Part shown: piece by piece, positions 48,696-60,465 of the stretch
How positions within the stretch are numbered: position 1 is the stretch's first letter
How the letters are laid out: the number at the start of each line of letters is the position of its first letter
Assembly (NCBI GenBank): GCA_951230915.1
Contig: OX579636.1
Coordinates: 32,733,567-32,797,566, forward strand
DNA: 64,000 bases
Reading direction: 5' to 3'
From: Antitrichia curtipendula
Taxonomy: Eukaryota; Streptophyta; Bryopsida; Hypnales; Leucodontaceae
Program-made: the position numbers and the translations under genes
Notes under the pieces: model-generated
The model's input: only the letters and a program-made list of their open reading frames with translations
Told to the model about the DNA's origin: nothing
Databases searched by the model: none

Positions 48696-48765
48696 CCCTA
48701 AAGGACCAAGGATGCAGAAACCCGTGTAGCAGAAGCCACTTGGTGGCCTTGCGGTCCCTGAGAGG
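48696..48765. mobile_element. 70 bp TTAA-flanked inverted repeat (minimal member of the TTAA family)
   Basis: Left end CCCTAAAGGACC after TTAA 48692-48695, right end GGTCCCTGAGAGG before TTAA 48766-48769; inner parts also pair ('gccacttggtggc' near 48736). It shares its right TTAA with the next element. Confidence 0.6.
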
Positions 48766-48769
48766 TTAA

Positions 48770-49339
48770 CCCCTAAATGCCCAAAGGCTTGTTTGAATAT
48801 CATGAAATTTGCTTTAAACTGAACAAAATGCTAAACAAAATGCCAACATTTTGATAAGTTGTATCAATTTATTTTGAATTGTAATCGTACAAATTCAAAC
48901 TAGACATGTTAAAGATCTCATAGGAAAAGAAAATAAAACAATATCACATATGGAGTGAAAGATTATAATGTTTGACCATGAGGGTGTTAAAACTTGCAAA
49001 AGTGATGTGAAGTCTTTCAATCCTCTTTTTCATGAATCAAATCTAAAAAGTTGGTGACCTTTGAATGTGATTTTTTCTCCAAGATCTAGTGTATTTGAGG
49101 CTCATTTCCAAGAGCTCTCAATACTATGAGAAGTCAAGATTGCAAAGGATATCCTTGCACAAAATCATGAATAGAGAATCACTATAATTTATTTTCAAGA
49201 TCGGATTTTTGATGCTAAAACTAGACTACAAAAATAACTTTTCAAAAATATAAAATACTAAAAATAACAACTTGGTTAGGTTTTATTTAACTTCAAAGTT
49301 TTACAAACATCAGATTTGGGTGCCTTGAGCATTTAGGGA
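48770..49339. mobile_element. TTAA-family element, 0.57 kb, decayed right end
   Basis: Left end CCCCTAAATGCCCAAAGG after TTAA 48766-48769; right end CCTTGAGCATTTAGGG before a decayed 'atta' at 49340. Interior is AT-rich and non-coding. Confidence 0.55.
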
Positions 49340-50512
49340 TTACGCATGCTCTTGTGACTATTTGAATTTTTAATTTATTTTTTTTGATGTTTTTTAGTAG
49401 CTTCCAATCATTGTTATCCTCAATTCAAACTTGCATCATGTCATCCTAATAATCATAGCAAAGTCAAAAGATTTATGATGATCTCTGAGCAAACTCAAGC
49501 ACTCGAGTCAACAAAGAAATTTTGTATCTTTTATTTATTTTAAAACTAGGGTTGATTTTGTAGTTACAAGTGTATATGGAAAGCTTTTGAATAATTCTAT
49601 TTTTCCTTGATGAAATGACAATAATGGACAATTTCCTTTATGAACAATTATGACATGTCTTCCTTTAAATTTTGAAATTTGTAATCAAAATCAACTTATA
49701 GTAGTTTTAGGGAGGATCATAAGGTTTAGATTGCCTACATCAACATTCTAACCATTGGGGTTGACATTCTTCAATTATTTTTTGAGTTATTAGCAATTTC
49801 ATGTAATTTACCAATTTGTACAACCTTTTATAAAAAATTAATCAAGAATGCATATGAAACATTGATAGAAAAGTCTTTTTCCTATGTGTTCACAACTTGT
49901 TTTCCTCAACTTTAGATTGTTTTTTCCTTCAAGTTGTAGGGCACATATAGTTTTTAAATAGAAAATTTGAAAGATGACATTGCACCTCTTGAATGGGTTG
50001 AGGAACTCTTGTTTTTGAAACTCAGCCATATTTATCTTGCAATTTGTGAGGTTTGAATTTTGGATACTTTGAAATTGAACTTCTATACGTCACCTAAAAA
50101 ATTTATAGTTTGATTTAATAAGAGATTAATGAAGACAAAATAATTTAATAGTTTGGCACTCAGGTTTGACATTGTAGCATGGTATTCCAAGAACTTCTTT
50201 CAAACTGCTAGTAAAATTTGTTGAATAAAAATTAGACGTGCAAGCTTGAGAAGATAATGATGATCCCAAATGGATTAACTGAGTGACATAGGATCAATGT
50301 AAACTTACTACCAATATTAGAAAACATGTCTTAAACCACTAAAAATTCATCCAATTCAATTGACCTTGGTATCTAAATTATTAGTTCCAAGTTATAAGAA
50401 TTTTACTACAAAAAGAATGATGAAATGGCATCATTTTCTGGAAGATATTGCATTATACCATGGTTGTGTTATCTAATGCTGAAGTCAAGTGCAATTGCTT
50501 CATGCCCAACTA
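49340..50512. other. AT-rich stretch, no gene seen
   Basis: No supported coding region or repeat. Confidence 0.5.
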
Positions 50513-51744
50513 CTAATTTTTCTTCTTTAATATTGGATAAATCGCACAGAGTCCTAAAATAGCTCTCTTTGAGTCCACAAAGAATGAATGAATAATAATT
50601 AAACAACCATGGTCCTGTAGATCCCTCTTTGCAAAGACAAATATTGAATGCATAGCCTCATATTCCGTGTTGTTGTTCCATGTCGGAACCTCATTCTCTG
50701 CACTTCAAACCCCCGGCCTCCGATTAACAACACCGTTGAAAAAATGAGATTTCCCTGTCGAAACCTGCAATAATACCGCATTCCCCCAAAAGGACCATGA
50801 ACACACATGCTTTTAATGTCATTTAGCTCAAACAATGATTTTGAAAATATATAATACAAAATATTACCTTCTTTAAGAAATCCATAACCTCCAGATACCA
50901 AGTTGGTTTCTCTGATCGCATTTCATCGATGAGGTCCTCAATAGAGATGTTTAAGATCAAATCCTTTGTGTTGTCCCCTTCATTTTCTTGTAGGACAAGA
51001 GCTTGTATCCCTTGAGTGATGATGTCCTCAGTCAATTGCGAGAGGGCCTTTCTCTTCACTCCGACATAAGACACGCCTTGCATATGCGAGCCTTAGTCCA
51101 CTATAGAAGATGCTGGAGTTGGAACCTTCTTCTTGCCTTTGGCTTTTGCCTTTTCCATCCTCTCTAGCTCCTTCTCTGCCAACTTTGCAATGCGGTCGGA
51201 TTCTTTTTTCTCCCTTGTACTAAATATTACTTTTTCACAAGCTTCTTTCTTTCTTTCATTTGTTCCCTCCTCGTCATGGCCCTCCTCTTCTGCCTGTCAA
51301 TGAGCCCATCCACCTCCAAGTCAATGGCACCAAGTCCCTCAAATGACTTTTGGTACTCCACTTCCGATGGTGTCATGAAGGTGATGTGGCATTCCAAATA
51401 CCACCCTCCTCCGTTGAGACGAGCCATCATAAACGTTCGAAGTTGGTTTCTAGTATACATGCAATCCGCCGAAATACGATCAATCCATGTAGACAAAAAA
51501 GGAAGAAGATCCCTCTAAAAAACTGCACCCTTCAATAGGAGTTCCAACTTGAAATACTTGGACAACAATGAAAACAATTCAATACCCTAAACTTCCTACT
51601 TCTAACATAAATAAAATAGTACAGTTGCATTAAAAAATGAGACCAAAAATTAACTTTAAGGAGGAAGAATTGAATTTCAAAACTAGGATTGGAAAGAAAA
51701 TAATGATTATGTTCATTCCAAAAAATTTAGGGGCTTGTTTTGGA

Positions 51745-51834
51745 CCAAAAGTTTGGGGTCCAGTTGACACTTCCAAGACCTTAGACGGACCTGACTAAGG
51801 TCTTAGAGGCACCAGTTGGACCCCAAACTTCTGG
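51745..51834. repeat. Intronic hairpin 1
   Basis: Arms 'agtttggggtccagttgaca' and 'accagttggaccccaaactt' pair, with a second pairing 'aagaccttag' / 'ctaaggtctt' nearer the loop. It lies in the intron between exons A and B of the pseudogene. Confidence 0.8.
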
Positions 51835-51977
51835 TACACCTCTTCATTTACAATTATTTTCTAAGTGGACCTAAACAAAAAAATCCTATCAAGAATCTAT
51901 GACAAGTATATCCAAAACAGAACTTTGCAGTTGAAGGCTTACCCAATTTTTAAAAAGAAAAGCATTTGGGAGTTGAG

Positions 51978-52068
51978 ACCAAAAATTAGAGGTCTAACTG
52001 GTATCTCCAAAACCTTAGTTGGATCCAACTAAGGTCTTGAGGGTACCAACTTGACCTCCGATATTTGG
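51978..52068. repeat. Intronic hairpin 2, paralogue of hairpin 1
   Basis: Same design and length as hairpin 1 with diverged sequence: 'aggtctaactggtatctcc' pairs with 'gagggtaccaacttgacct', and 'accttagttgg' with 'ccaactaaggt'. The two hairpins may be the ends of a small element or a tandem pair. Confidence 0.75.
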
Positions 52069-52659
52069 TACCAACAATAGCTTAAAGTTATTTTTGGGTA
52101 GCCTTATAGCTACAGCTACAAAATTCAAAATTGCAAGGGATATTCTTCATCACTAAAGGAAAAAATGAAAATTGATTAGTTCAAAAAACTAAAGGAAAAA
52201 GAACTCTGCAAACTGCATGGTTAGAGCCTTCAAAATGCATGAAGGAATTACCCTTCTTCAAATAGTTAGCTCCTATCAAATGCGACATGAACCCCTGCTC
52301 CCAAATCTTCCTCCTCCATCCTTCCACATAATCCGATAGGTGCTCTAGGCGCTTTTCCAAAATGAGTCCAAATCTGAAAATTGTACAAATGAATATTTAG
52401 TAGAAATTGCCCCAATTGCCTAAACCTGCCTTGCATATGTTAGATCATGGCTAAATTGGCTCCAAAAATATTATGTGAGAATCCTAATTTAATTCCTAAA
52501 GAGAGGTTTCAATTTTTCATTCAATTTTGTGAAATAGCAGAAACTCCAATTGTTATCCTATTGGTGAAAAAAACTTATGATGGACCAGTGGAGGGCATCT
52601 ACGAGCGGAGTTCAATGTTTAGGAATGGAAATCATACTACAAGTGTAACAAAAAATATG

Positions 52660-53640
52660 GTTTATCAAGATTCCCTTCCACGTGAGGTTCCCTATTCACT
52701 AGTAATTAAAAGAGACAGTGGGATTTGATTCTCCTTCTTCACATGTTCAAAAGAAAAATTTAAGCTTGTATATCTTTTGTAGAATTCTATGAGAGGTTCC
52801 ACAAAAAATTCCAAATTTTTTTGATACTTAGAAGATCCTCTTCTAGATGGGCAACCACCCAAATTTACAATGGAAAATTTACAAAAATTACTTAGGGTGC
52901 AATAAAATCTCACTAAAAATTAGAATAATTTTTTTTATGCTAATAATATGCTCTAATAACTTTCATAACATTCAAAGTACCCGAACTAAAATAATTTTTC
53001 AAAATCGACAAATTTGAAGGAAGTTAATGGAATTGACTAATGTTGTAGAGGCATACAAAATTAGAATGAAGTAAATGCGGAGGCTTTTTTAATCTTTCAT
53101 ATCTTCTAAAGAGCCTAGGCTAGTTACATTTCTCAAAAAAGGTAAATTTTCAAAGTTGGATTTTTACTCTTTTCATATTTAAGTTGGCACTAGGTACTAG
53201 GATTCTTTGAGTTTTTTTACAAAGGAAAAAGGGTTAGGAAATCTTATAGGCTAAAAATGTCCTTTTAAAGCCAATGGACTAATTTGTTTGTGATTTGGAT
53301 TCTCTCTCCCAAAATTAGAGTTTTGATCCAGTGTAGAAAGTTGAAAATCAAAGTTTAGGATGAAAATTCTAAATGATAAGATTACTAATAGGAAATAAAA
53401 GGGGAAGATGACCATTGGAAAAGTATAACAGGGCGTCTATTTTCCTCTCAAAACACCCCTTTTATAACCTCTTTTTTTGTGTTACTTGGTTGTTTGGGTC
53501 TATATTAATAGAGCTTGATCAATTTGACCAACTTCTATCAATTTGGTGTTTTTAGGGCCATTGTATTCATTTTAATTTTGTTTTTAGAATTTTAGAATTT
53601 CAAAGCTTATTTTTTTTCTTTGTTTTAAGTGTTAATACTT
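52660..53640 (+). repeat. LTR-like dispersed repeat, copy 3
   Basis: Aligns with copy 2 at 11270-12330; landmarks 'gattctccttcttcacatg', 'ctatgagaggttcca', 'tctcactaaaaatta' and 'gataagattactaatagga'. The TATA region is degraded ('aaaagtataacaggg' near 53415). The 93-codon frame at 52447-52728 just upstream has no recognised family. Confidence 0.65.
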
Positions 53641-53659
53641 TGCCTAACCATTTGATACT

Positions 53660-54941
53660 AATCCTAGAGAAATTCCAACCAAATTCTAGTGATGTTGTTA
53701 GTTGGAACCCTCTAGCTTGATTAGATTTTTTGTTTTGGTACTAATCCTAGAGACCATCCCACTGTATCTGCCGAGGACATTTGTAGGATACTCTAGTCTT
53801 TAATCTTGTCCCAAGCTCCATCTTTTGGTGAAATCTCTTACAATTTGTGAAGTATTTGTTAATAACACTTGTGATTATAACCTTGGATTTTGAGGTGTTG
53901 TCTAACCCTTAGACCATTTCTTTGTATTCTAAGTGTTTTACTAACCCATACTAACAATAGGCTTAGTATTTTTTTTGGTTCCTCAAATACAACAAAGCTT
54001 TGACCTTGGTAGTTGCAATTTAGATTCTATTGAAGCTTTTATGCTCTTGTGATTTTATAGTTGTCTTTTACGTAGTGAAGCCTTGGCCTATAGGATTCTA
54101 TAGGTTATAACCTTTTTATAATACAGTGAAGATTGACTTCAAACATTAGAAAGTTATTTTAGAAGTAGTTTTACTATAAATGCATTTAATTTAGTCTAGT
54201 CAATTAGAGGGCCTCTAGTTGAATTAGAATTCCAATTTGATTAGAGAGAGATTTCAATTACATAATAGAAGTTCCAATCTCAATTCAAATCTCTATAAAT
54301 AGTCTTTATTTAAATTTAGGTTTCAAATACTTATAGAAGATTTCTAGAACTTCCCCAAAACATATGAGATTTAGAAAATAGATTGAAAATGAGCAAGATA
54401 TAAAAGGATGAAGTTTAGAATGGATTTGGATGAACTTATGAAGTTTCTATCCATCTAGAGCCAAATTTGGAATTTAGGTAGTAAAATTTGTTCTAAATCC
54501 ATAGCCAAAATTTGAAGTCAAATGAGAGTACGAGTTGGTCAAAAAGAATTGATGAAGTTTAAATAACCATTCCAAAGGCTAAACTTCATCCAGTCATAAT
54601 TTTTCTTAGGATTGTCGGATTTCAATGAATTTTCTGTTTTTTTAAATGGCATGAACCAATCTTGAACTTAAGGTTTTTAATTTTAGACTGTAAATTATTT
54701 TCATAAAAATACAAAGGCCTTGGTTATTTGGGCCTTTTGGCTTAAAATTGCAATTAAGCTAGGTATTGATTGGCTATTCTGCAAGTTTGTGACATTTAGG
54801 CACTTAGAAAAGATTCTTTGCTTGAAAAGCACGATCATCAACACCATGGGTCCATGGCACCCACATAACATAAATAACATATAAAACTAGAGCTTGGTTG
54901 TGTACATTTAATTATCAATAATGGATAAATAAACGCTTACA
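53660..54941 (+). repeat. Second LTR-like repeat family, copy 1
   Basis: Shares its start ('atactaatcctagaga'), a middle module ('cttcatccagtcataat..ctaggattgtcgg') and its end ('gcttggttgtgtacattt..ataaacgcttaca') with 55840-58323 in the same orientation. The end in ...ACA is compatible with an LTR 3' end. No internal retroelement genes are seen. Confidence 0.55.
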
Positions 54942-55514
54942 AGTCAGAAATGTTGGTTTTTGATGGCCGACTTTCCTAGCCTACTACATTTGTCAACAAT
55001 GGCTTAGCTAGTGCAACAAAAGCCACGCACAAAATTTTATAGATAGAGAAGCGAAAGAAGAAATTTGAACAGCTACAAAGAGAGGCGAATGCAACTAATG
55101 GAAGGCTATTGCAATGAAGAGGACAGTGGAAGAACAAGCCCAAGAAAGAGACCAAAATTCAAAAACTACGTGAAGCTACTTACTTCTAGTTGGAACTCCA
55201 TAAATCGCGGTGAGCTATAGTGCAAAGTTAGAGGCGCCAGATATTCAAGTGTTCCACTGACGGAAACAATGTTAAGGGGGGCATAGTCTGTGGATACAAA
55301 AATCCTTATCTCCTACCTCAACATTGTCCATGTACTAGATGACAACAAAACATCTCTAAATTTGGAGGACGATTGTTAAATTTGGCCTACCAAGGATGCT
55401 GATTTCCACACTAAAGAAGACATGAGCATCAACAAAATGGTAGATTCTAATGATGTGTCTTCATGGACCCGCTCTATCATGTTGGAAAGAAACGCAATAG
55501 TAGACAATTGAAGC

Positions 55515-55813
55515 TTAAGGGTGCAAAGGTTGGAAGAGCATCCGCTCCAAGGAAGTTGAAAAAAAACTATGACCTCCACCACAAGTTCTAGAGCGAATAG
55601 GCAACAAAGGAGTTGTGGAGCAAGAGTGTTTTTATAGAGGATGGTTTTATGCACATGGTGCAATACAAGCTGTGCACAACTGCGCAAGGGAAGCTAATCC
55701 AAGTGGCTCTAAAATGGGACACCATTTCTAAACACAGTAGCTGTGAAATTTACAAGAAATATATGGTGTTGTATGCAACTCACCAGCCAGCTACTTTCAT
55801 TGAGCAAATCTAA
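55515..55813 (+). pseudogene. hAT transposase pseudogene, part 1: BED-type zinc finger
   Basis: The plus strand encodes AKVGRASAPRKLKK, two stops, then KELWSKSVFIEDGFMHMVQ and LCTTAQGKLIQVALKWDTIS followed by KHSS, the outline of a BED finger at the start of plant hAT transposases. The first cysteine of the finger is replaced by tyrosine (VQYKLC, where VQCK.C is expected). It then reads YATHQPATFIEQI and stops at 55811. The following part of the gene resumes at 58324 after a 2.5 kb repeat. BED fingers bind the element ends. Confidence 0.55.
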
Positions 55814-55839
55814 GGTTGCACTACATTTAGCCTCGGAAG

Positions 55840-58323
55840 AAACGCATTCAATTTACCACATCATACTAATCCTAAAGAATCCTTCCCTTATGACTAGTGA
55901 TGCTGCTTAGGGAGGGCCTTTAGTTGTTGGTTTTCTTGTTTATAGTTCGTACTAACCTTCTACTAACTTGTCGTATTGTACTAACACTTTGTTTGAACAC
56001 TTGGTTGGATGATTTATATTTAGATTAGTACCTTGTTAACCTTTTGTTATTGTTTGCTAGCTAGTTTTTGCCACATCCAATGAAGCCTTGACAAAATTGT
56101 CATAGAAATTCTCTTGTATTCCTAAAACACGGCAAAGCTTTGAATCCCTTCTTGTATCATTTTTTTTTGCTATTAAGCCGTTTGGCTTGGTTAATGGAAG
56201 TTTGGCCAAGTTGGCTATTTCTTTGTGTTAATGTTTATTAGGACCAAAGTCAAAGCTTAAGTCAGACCACCTAGATGAAGAGTTAGGTCAGATGTTAGTA
56301 TAGGATTCTATACTACACGCTTTGAAGATTCTAGAAAAATATAATACTTAGAAAACAGAGTCAAAATGAGTGAGTTATGAGCAGATGAAGTTCTAAGCAC
56401 TTATTAACGATTAAACGTCATCCATGCATAACTTCTACTAGGAAGGTCCAATTTGCAAGTGCCTTATCAATTTGGAAAGCTGGTTTTAGCCTCTAGAAAG
56501 AAAAAAAATATAAAATATCTAAAAATAGTCATTTGTCAAAAGTTAGACCGAGAGCTAAAATACAAAGAAGTAGAATTAGGGAGAAGGAATTTAGCAATTA
56601 GAAGAAGAATTTAGAGGATAGAAACACCAAATAGCATCAAAGATGTAGAAGGGAAGGAGGATAATAGAACACCTCCACACGTTACACTTGCAAACAAGCA
56701 CTCCCAACTCTTTTACTAGCAAAACAAAAACGAGAATGGAAGGAGATTAGAGGAGAAGGGATGAAGTAGGAGAAGAAAGGAGAGAGACGATAAATAGTAG
56801 CCTAAGCCGTAGGATTAGGTAGACCTAAGGAAAAATCTAGGGAATTTGTGGTGACCACTAAGAGAGGATTAGTATGACAAAAATGGGAGTTGTGTAAAAG
56901 GTAGTTGGAGGACCATTAAAACATGACGTAAGGGAATAGTGTGGAAGAGAAAGAACTAGAGTAGAAAGAAGAAGGAAGTAGTTTGAAGTGAAATCAAAAT
57001 CTGTACTAAAACCACCTTTTTAAGCGATGACTACAATTCAACAAGTAATCCTACCATGGCAAATGATGGAGAATTCAAAGGAGTGTACAACTACCTCAAC
57101 AACGACACCAATTTCGAGGTAAGTTCTAATTACAACCCTCCCTTGTCAAATTATCAAAATTGGATGTATAAAAGTAGGACCAAATTGTAAAGCCAATTTA
57201 GAGTGTTTAGATTAGTGTTATTTCAAGAATCAGATAGAAATGTTATATAACTAAGTTAGAGGTTTCCAAAACCGTATTACACTTAGAAATTGGAATCGAA
57301 CCGGAAGAGATATTAGCAAATGAAGTTTAGGAGTCATATTGGATGAAAATTATTCCATTTCATCCAAGAGGAACAAGAATGGAAACTTAAGTAGGGACCT
57401 AAATCTAGAGGTCAGAAATAAAACAAAAAACAAAATTCAAGTTATAGGTTAGTAGAAATCCACGGATGAAGTTCAAAATATCGATTAGCGGTCAAAGTTC
57501 ATCCATGGATAACTCCTAGTAGGAAGGCCCAATTAGCAAGTGTCTTAGCATTCTAAAAATCTAGAATTAAGACCTACAAGGAAAAATTGACAAAAATCTA
57601 AAAATAGTAAATTGCTCAGAGTAGCACTGAATATTATAAGTAGGATAAGGATAAAACAACTAATCAAAAAGGTAATCAAAGAAAAAAATTAGATTTAGAA
57701 ATAGGTAGAAGGAACTTAGTGGAGTCTAAAACTAGTTTAACTTTAGGAAAATTCTTAATCATCAAGGAGTATACAACATATGAACTTTGGGTTAGGATAT
57801 GGATGAAATAGGACAAAAATCATCCATCCAAGTCCAAACTTAGAACTTAAGTTGAATTTGGTAGTATAAAGCCAAAGTCCAAAATTCAAAATAAATTAGA
57901 ATAAGGAAAGGGTATAAATACAAGGATGAAATTTAAATAGACTTATAGAAGCTAGAACTTCATCCGTCCATACCTTTTGCTAGGAAGGTCGTATGATTGT
58001 GAGTTTTATATTTTTAGAAATGGCATGAAATTCTCTCTCTCTTTATCTGGCGAGATTTAGACTGTCTCCACTTCCATTTAAAAATCACAGCGGCCCAGTT
58101 GGCATGCTCCAATTAGGATAAATATTGCATATTGGGTTAGTTTTTTTCTTGATTTTCTTGGTTTTCTTGCAAACTTGTGTATATTTAGGACTTAGAAAAG
58201 ATCCATTGCTTGAAAGGCACAATGGATTGACGCTAGGCACCCATAGAACAAATCAAATCTTAAAAAATCTAAAGCCTGGTTGTGTTCACTTATTTACCAA
58301 GGGTGGGTAAATAAGCGCTCACA
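55840..58323 (+). repeat. Second LTR-like repeat family, copy 2, with internal duplications; splits the hAT gene
   Basis: Same ends as copy 1 but about 1.2 kb longer, because the module 'gatgaagtt.....cttcatccatgcataactcc tactaggaaggtcc' occurs three times (about 56320-56500, 57260-57580 and 57770-58040) rather than once. The interval 56500-57130 is purine-rich. The hAT reading resumes directly after its right end. Confidence 0.55.
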
Positions 58324-60260
58324 GGTGGTGCAACAGAAATTTGTCAATTGTGCGAAATTTGGTCCATAGCGGATGACCCTAGAAGAAATGAATGGCATAG
58401 AACTTGTTTCTAATAGGCCATCGACAATGCCTACAGCGGTGTGTTCAAGATAATCCAATGAAAATGAAGAAATGGCAGAGGCAACCATACATCCCGGATT
58501 CATACATGAAGGTGTCGAAGGGACTGAGACTATTCCTATCCCTAGGTCAAGAAACATTGGACGTTCAAATTCCACAAGATTTGGCCCGATGCGTCAATAA
58601 TGCATGAAAGACACCATTAATATTGCAAAGAGGAAGGAGTTGGTGAGAAAAAGTGGTTGAGTTTTTTCTATGAAGCAAATGTGCCATTTAATGTGGCGAG
58701 GAATCTGTCGTTCATTGAGTAGGTGAGGGCAACCTCGCTTGCATGGTTTAAATATTGTCCCTCTTTGTATCATCAATTCATGACTAACCTCATTGAACCA
58801 AATAGGCTACAAGTTGAGAACAAGATTAAAGCGAAAACATCTTTTGCGGTGAAGACTTATAAATTGACCATATGCACAAATGGTTGGGATAATATCAATC
58901 GCCGTCCAATGATTAATGTGATGATGTCATGCTCCACTGGCAATGTATTTTTTGGATCCATTGACAACTCTGGGCACACCAAAAGCATGATCTACATAGC
59001 AGATCAATGGAAAGCATTTATTGTGAAGGTCGGTCCCAGAAATGTAACCCCAATTTATACGGACAATGCACCAAACATGCTTGGAGCAATGGAAGATATA
59101 ATTTTGATGTAATCCCAACATATTCTGCATGGCGCACGCTTTTGATCTGTTGTTGGAAGACTAGGCTAAGGTCCCCTCATTTTAGGAATTAATTTTGAGG
59201 GCAACAAGGATGGTCAAATATATTAGGAACCATCATGCGACAATGTCCACTTTTGGAGAGTTGAGCCTAGACAAGCAACTCTTAGTGCTTGCAAGAATTT
59301 ATTTTTGCTTGTAATTTTTTCATGTAGCAACATTTGGTTTTGCTAAGACCAATCTTGGAGGCCTTGATACAACATCCACATGTTGTAAATGCTATTGCAT
59401 TGCTTCGTAATCAACATGATGGTCTGCAATCCCTTACCATGGCAAATAATGTCAGAAATGGCATCCAAGATCTTGGCTTTTGGCAACATTTTAAAATTTA
59501 TATATACATTGTAGAAGATGTATTAAAGGCTTTGTAAGTGTTTGATGGCCGCAAACTTGCCATGGGCAAGGTGTGGCTTACGATGCACAACTTGCGGGCA
59601 CATATGAAATCATTGAAAGATGCACCCTTCTATTTGCACCTTGATGTGGCTGATCCTTTGGAGGAGACCTTTGGAGCAAGATGGGACATCACATTTTTCA
59701 ATCTTTAGTATGTCGAGGCCCTTTTGAACCCATATATGAAGGATTATGCACGTTTGAAGGAAGACAGAACTACCACATGTGCATTGTAAAGTGTCATCCA
59801 CAAATTAGAAGGCGTTGTGTGTGTATTTTGATGACATCTTGGAGGAATTAACGCAATATGACTATATAAAGAGAGCGTGGGCTCGTATAGCCCCACTTAG
59901 TCACCCGACATCCGTGCGACTGGTTTGCTCCCGTACCAATGGTGGCATAAGATTGGAGAGTAAGCATTGTCCAAAATTGCGGAGCGTGTTCTATCTCTCT
60001 CACATGCTCAACATTGTCTTGTGAACAGAACTAGAGTATGTATTCATTGGTCCACAAGAGGAGCCACAATTGACTTGCAGTGAAGAAGGCAAAATCATTG
60101 ATATACATTTATACCAATAGCCACATTCTTTGTCAAAAACTTTGCACTGATCCAATTTGTTGGTACCATGCAAACGTCTACTCGAAGGATTCCGATCCAG
60201 ATGCCCTAGGCCCCGTCCCTATTGGTGAACCTAATCGTGTATCTTCCGTGAAGCAAGTAC
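58324..60260 (+). pseudogene. hAT transposase pseudogene, part 2: DUF659 and C-terminal hAT region
   Basis: Blocks in order: VVQQKFVNCAKF (58325), ANVPFNVARNLSF (58680), then an open frame 58723-59112 with LTICTNGWDNINRRPMIN and IYTDNAPNMLGAM, the DUF659 signature with two catalytic-type aspartates, then after stops MVKYIRNHHATMSTF (59215), and the C-terminal motif CSTLSCEQN-stop-SMYSLVHKRS (60005-60060), where TAG at 60032-60034 replaces the conserved tryptophan. Then YDYIKRAW-type text occurs out of order near 59850. At least a dozen stops or shifts are visible, so it is an old pseudogene. hAT proteins dimerise through this C-terminal region. Confidence 0.8.
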
Positions 60261-60465
60261 AAGATGTATAGGACAACGACATGGAAGTAAACCGAGCACC
60301 TCTTGCCTACCAAGCAAACCGCGATCTTTGGAGACAGGGTGTTTGATCACCTTGAAGAAGCAAGGAACTACTATGGTGATGGAGAAGATGAAGAGGACGC
60401 TATTGAACATGACCATTGGGGTCCCATTCTGCTTCTTCCTTGCAAATAAAGGCGTCTAAGCTAAA

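Larger units (their letters stand above)
50513..52373 (-). pseudogene. Multi-exon minus-strand pseudogene, family not recognised
   Basis: Three coding blocks fit exon borders. Exon A (52373-52252) follows a TTTTCAG acceptor and encodes LILEKRLEHLSDYVEGWRRK. Exon B (51514-50868) encodes FLSTWIDRISADCMYTRNQL, then a Lys/Glu-rich helix (AKLAEKELERMEKAKAKGKK) and LILNISIEDLIDEMRSEKPT, and ends at a GTAATA donor. Exon C (50764-50513) follows a TTGCAG acceptor and joins in phase; it encodes FFNGVVNRRPGV, EVPTWNNNTEYEAMHSIFVF and a hydrophobic end before TAG 50513. Defects: one shift near 51230, a TAA near 51093 and a TGA near 50703, plus a phase mismatch between A and B. The C-terminal pattern of a hydrophobic strand after AKRDLQDHG faintly recalls methyltransferase folds, but this is not evidence of function. 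The 5' end is cut off by an LTR-like repeat. Confidence 0.55.
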
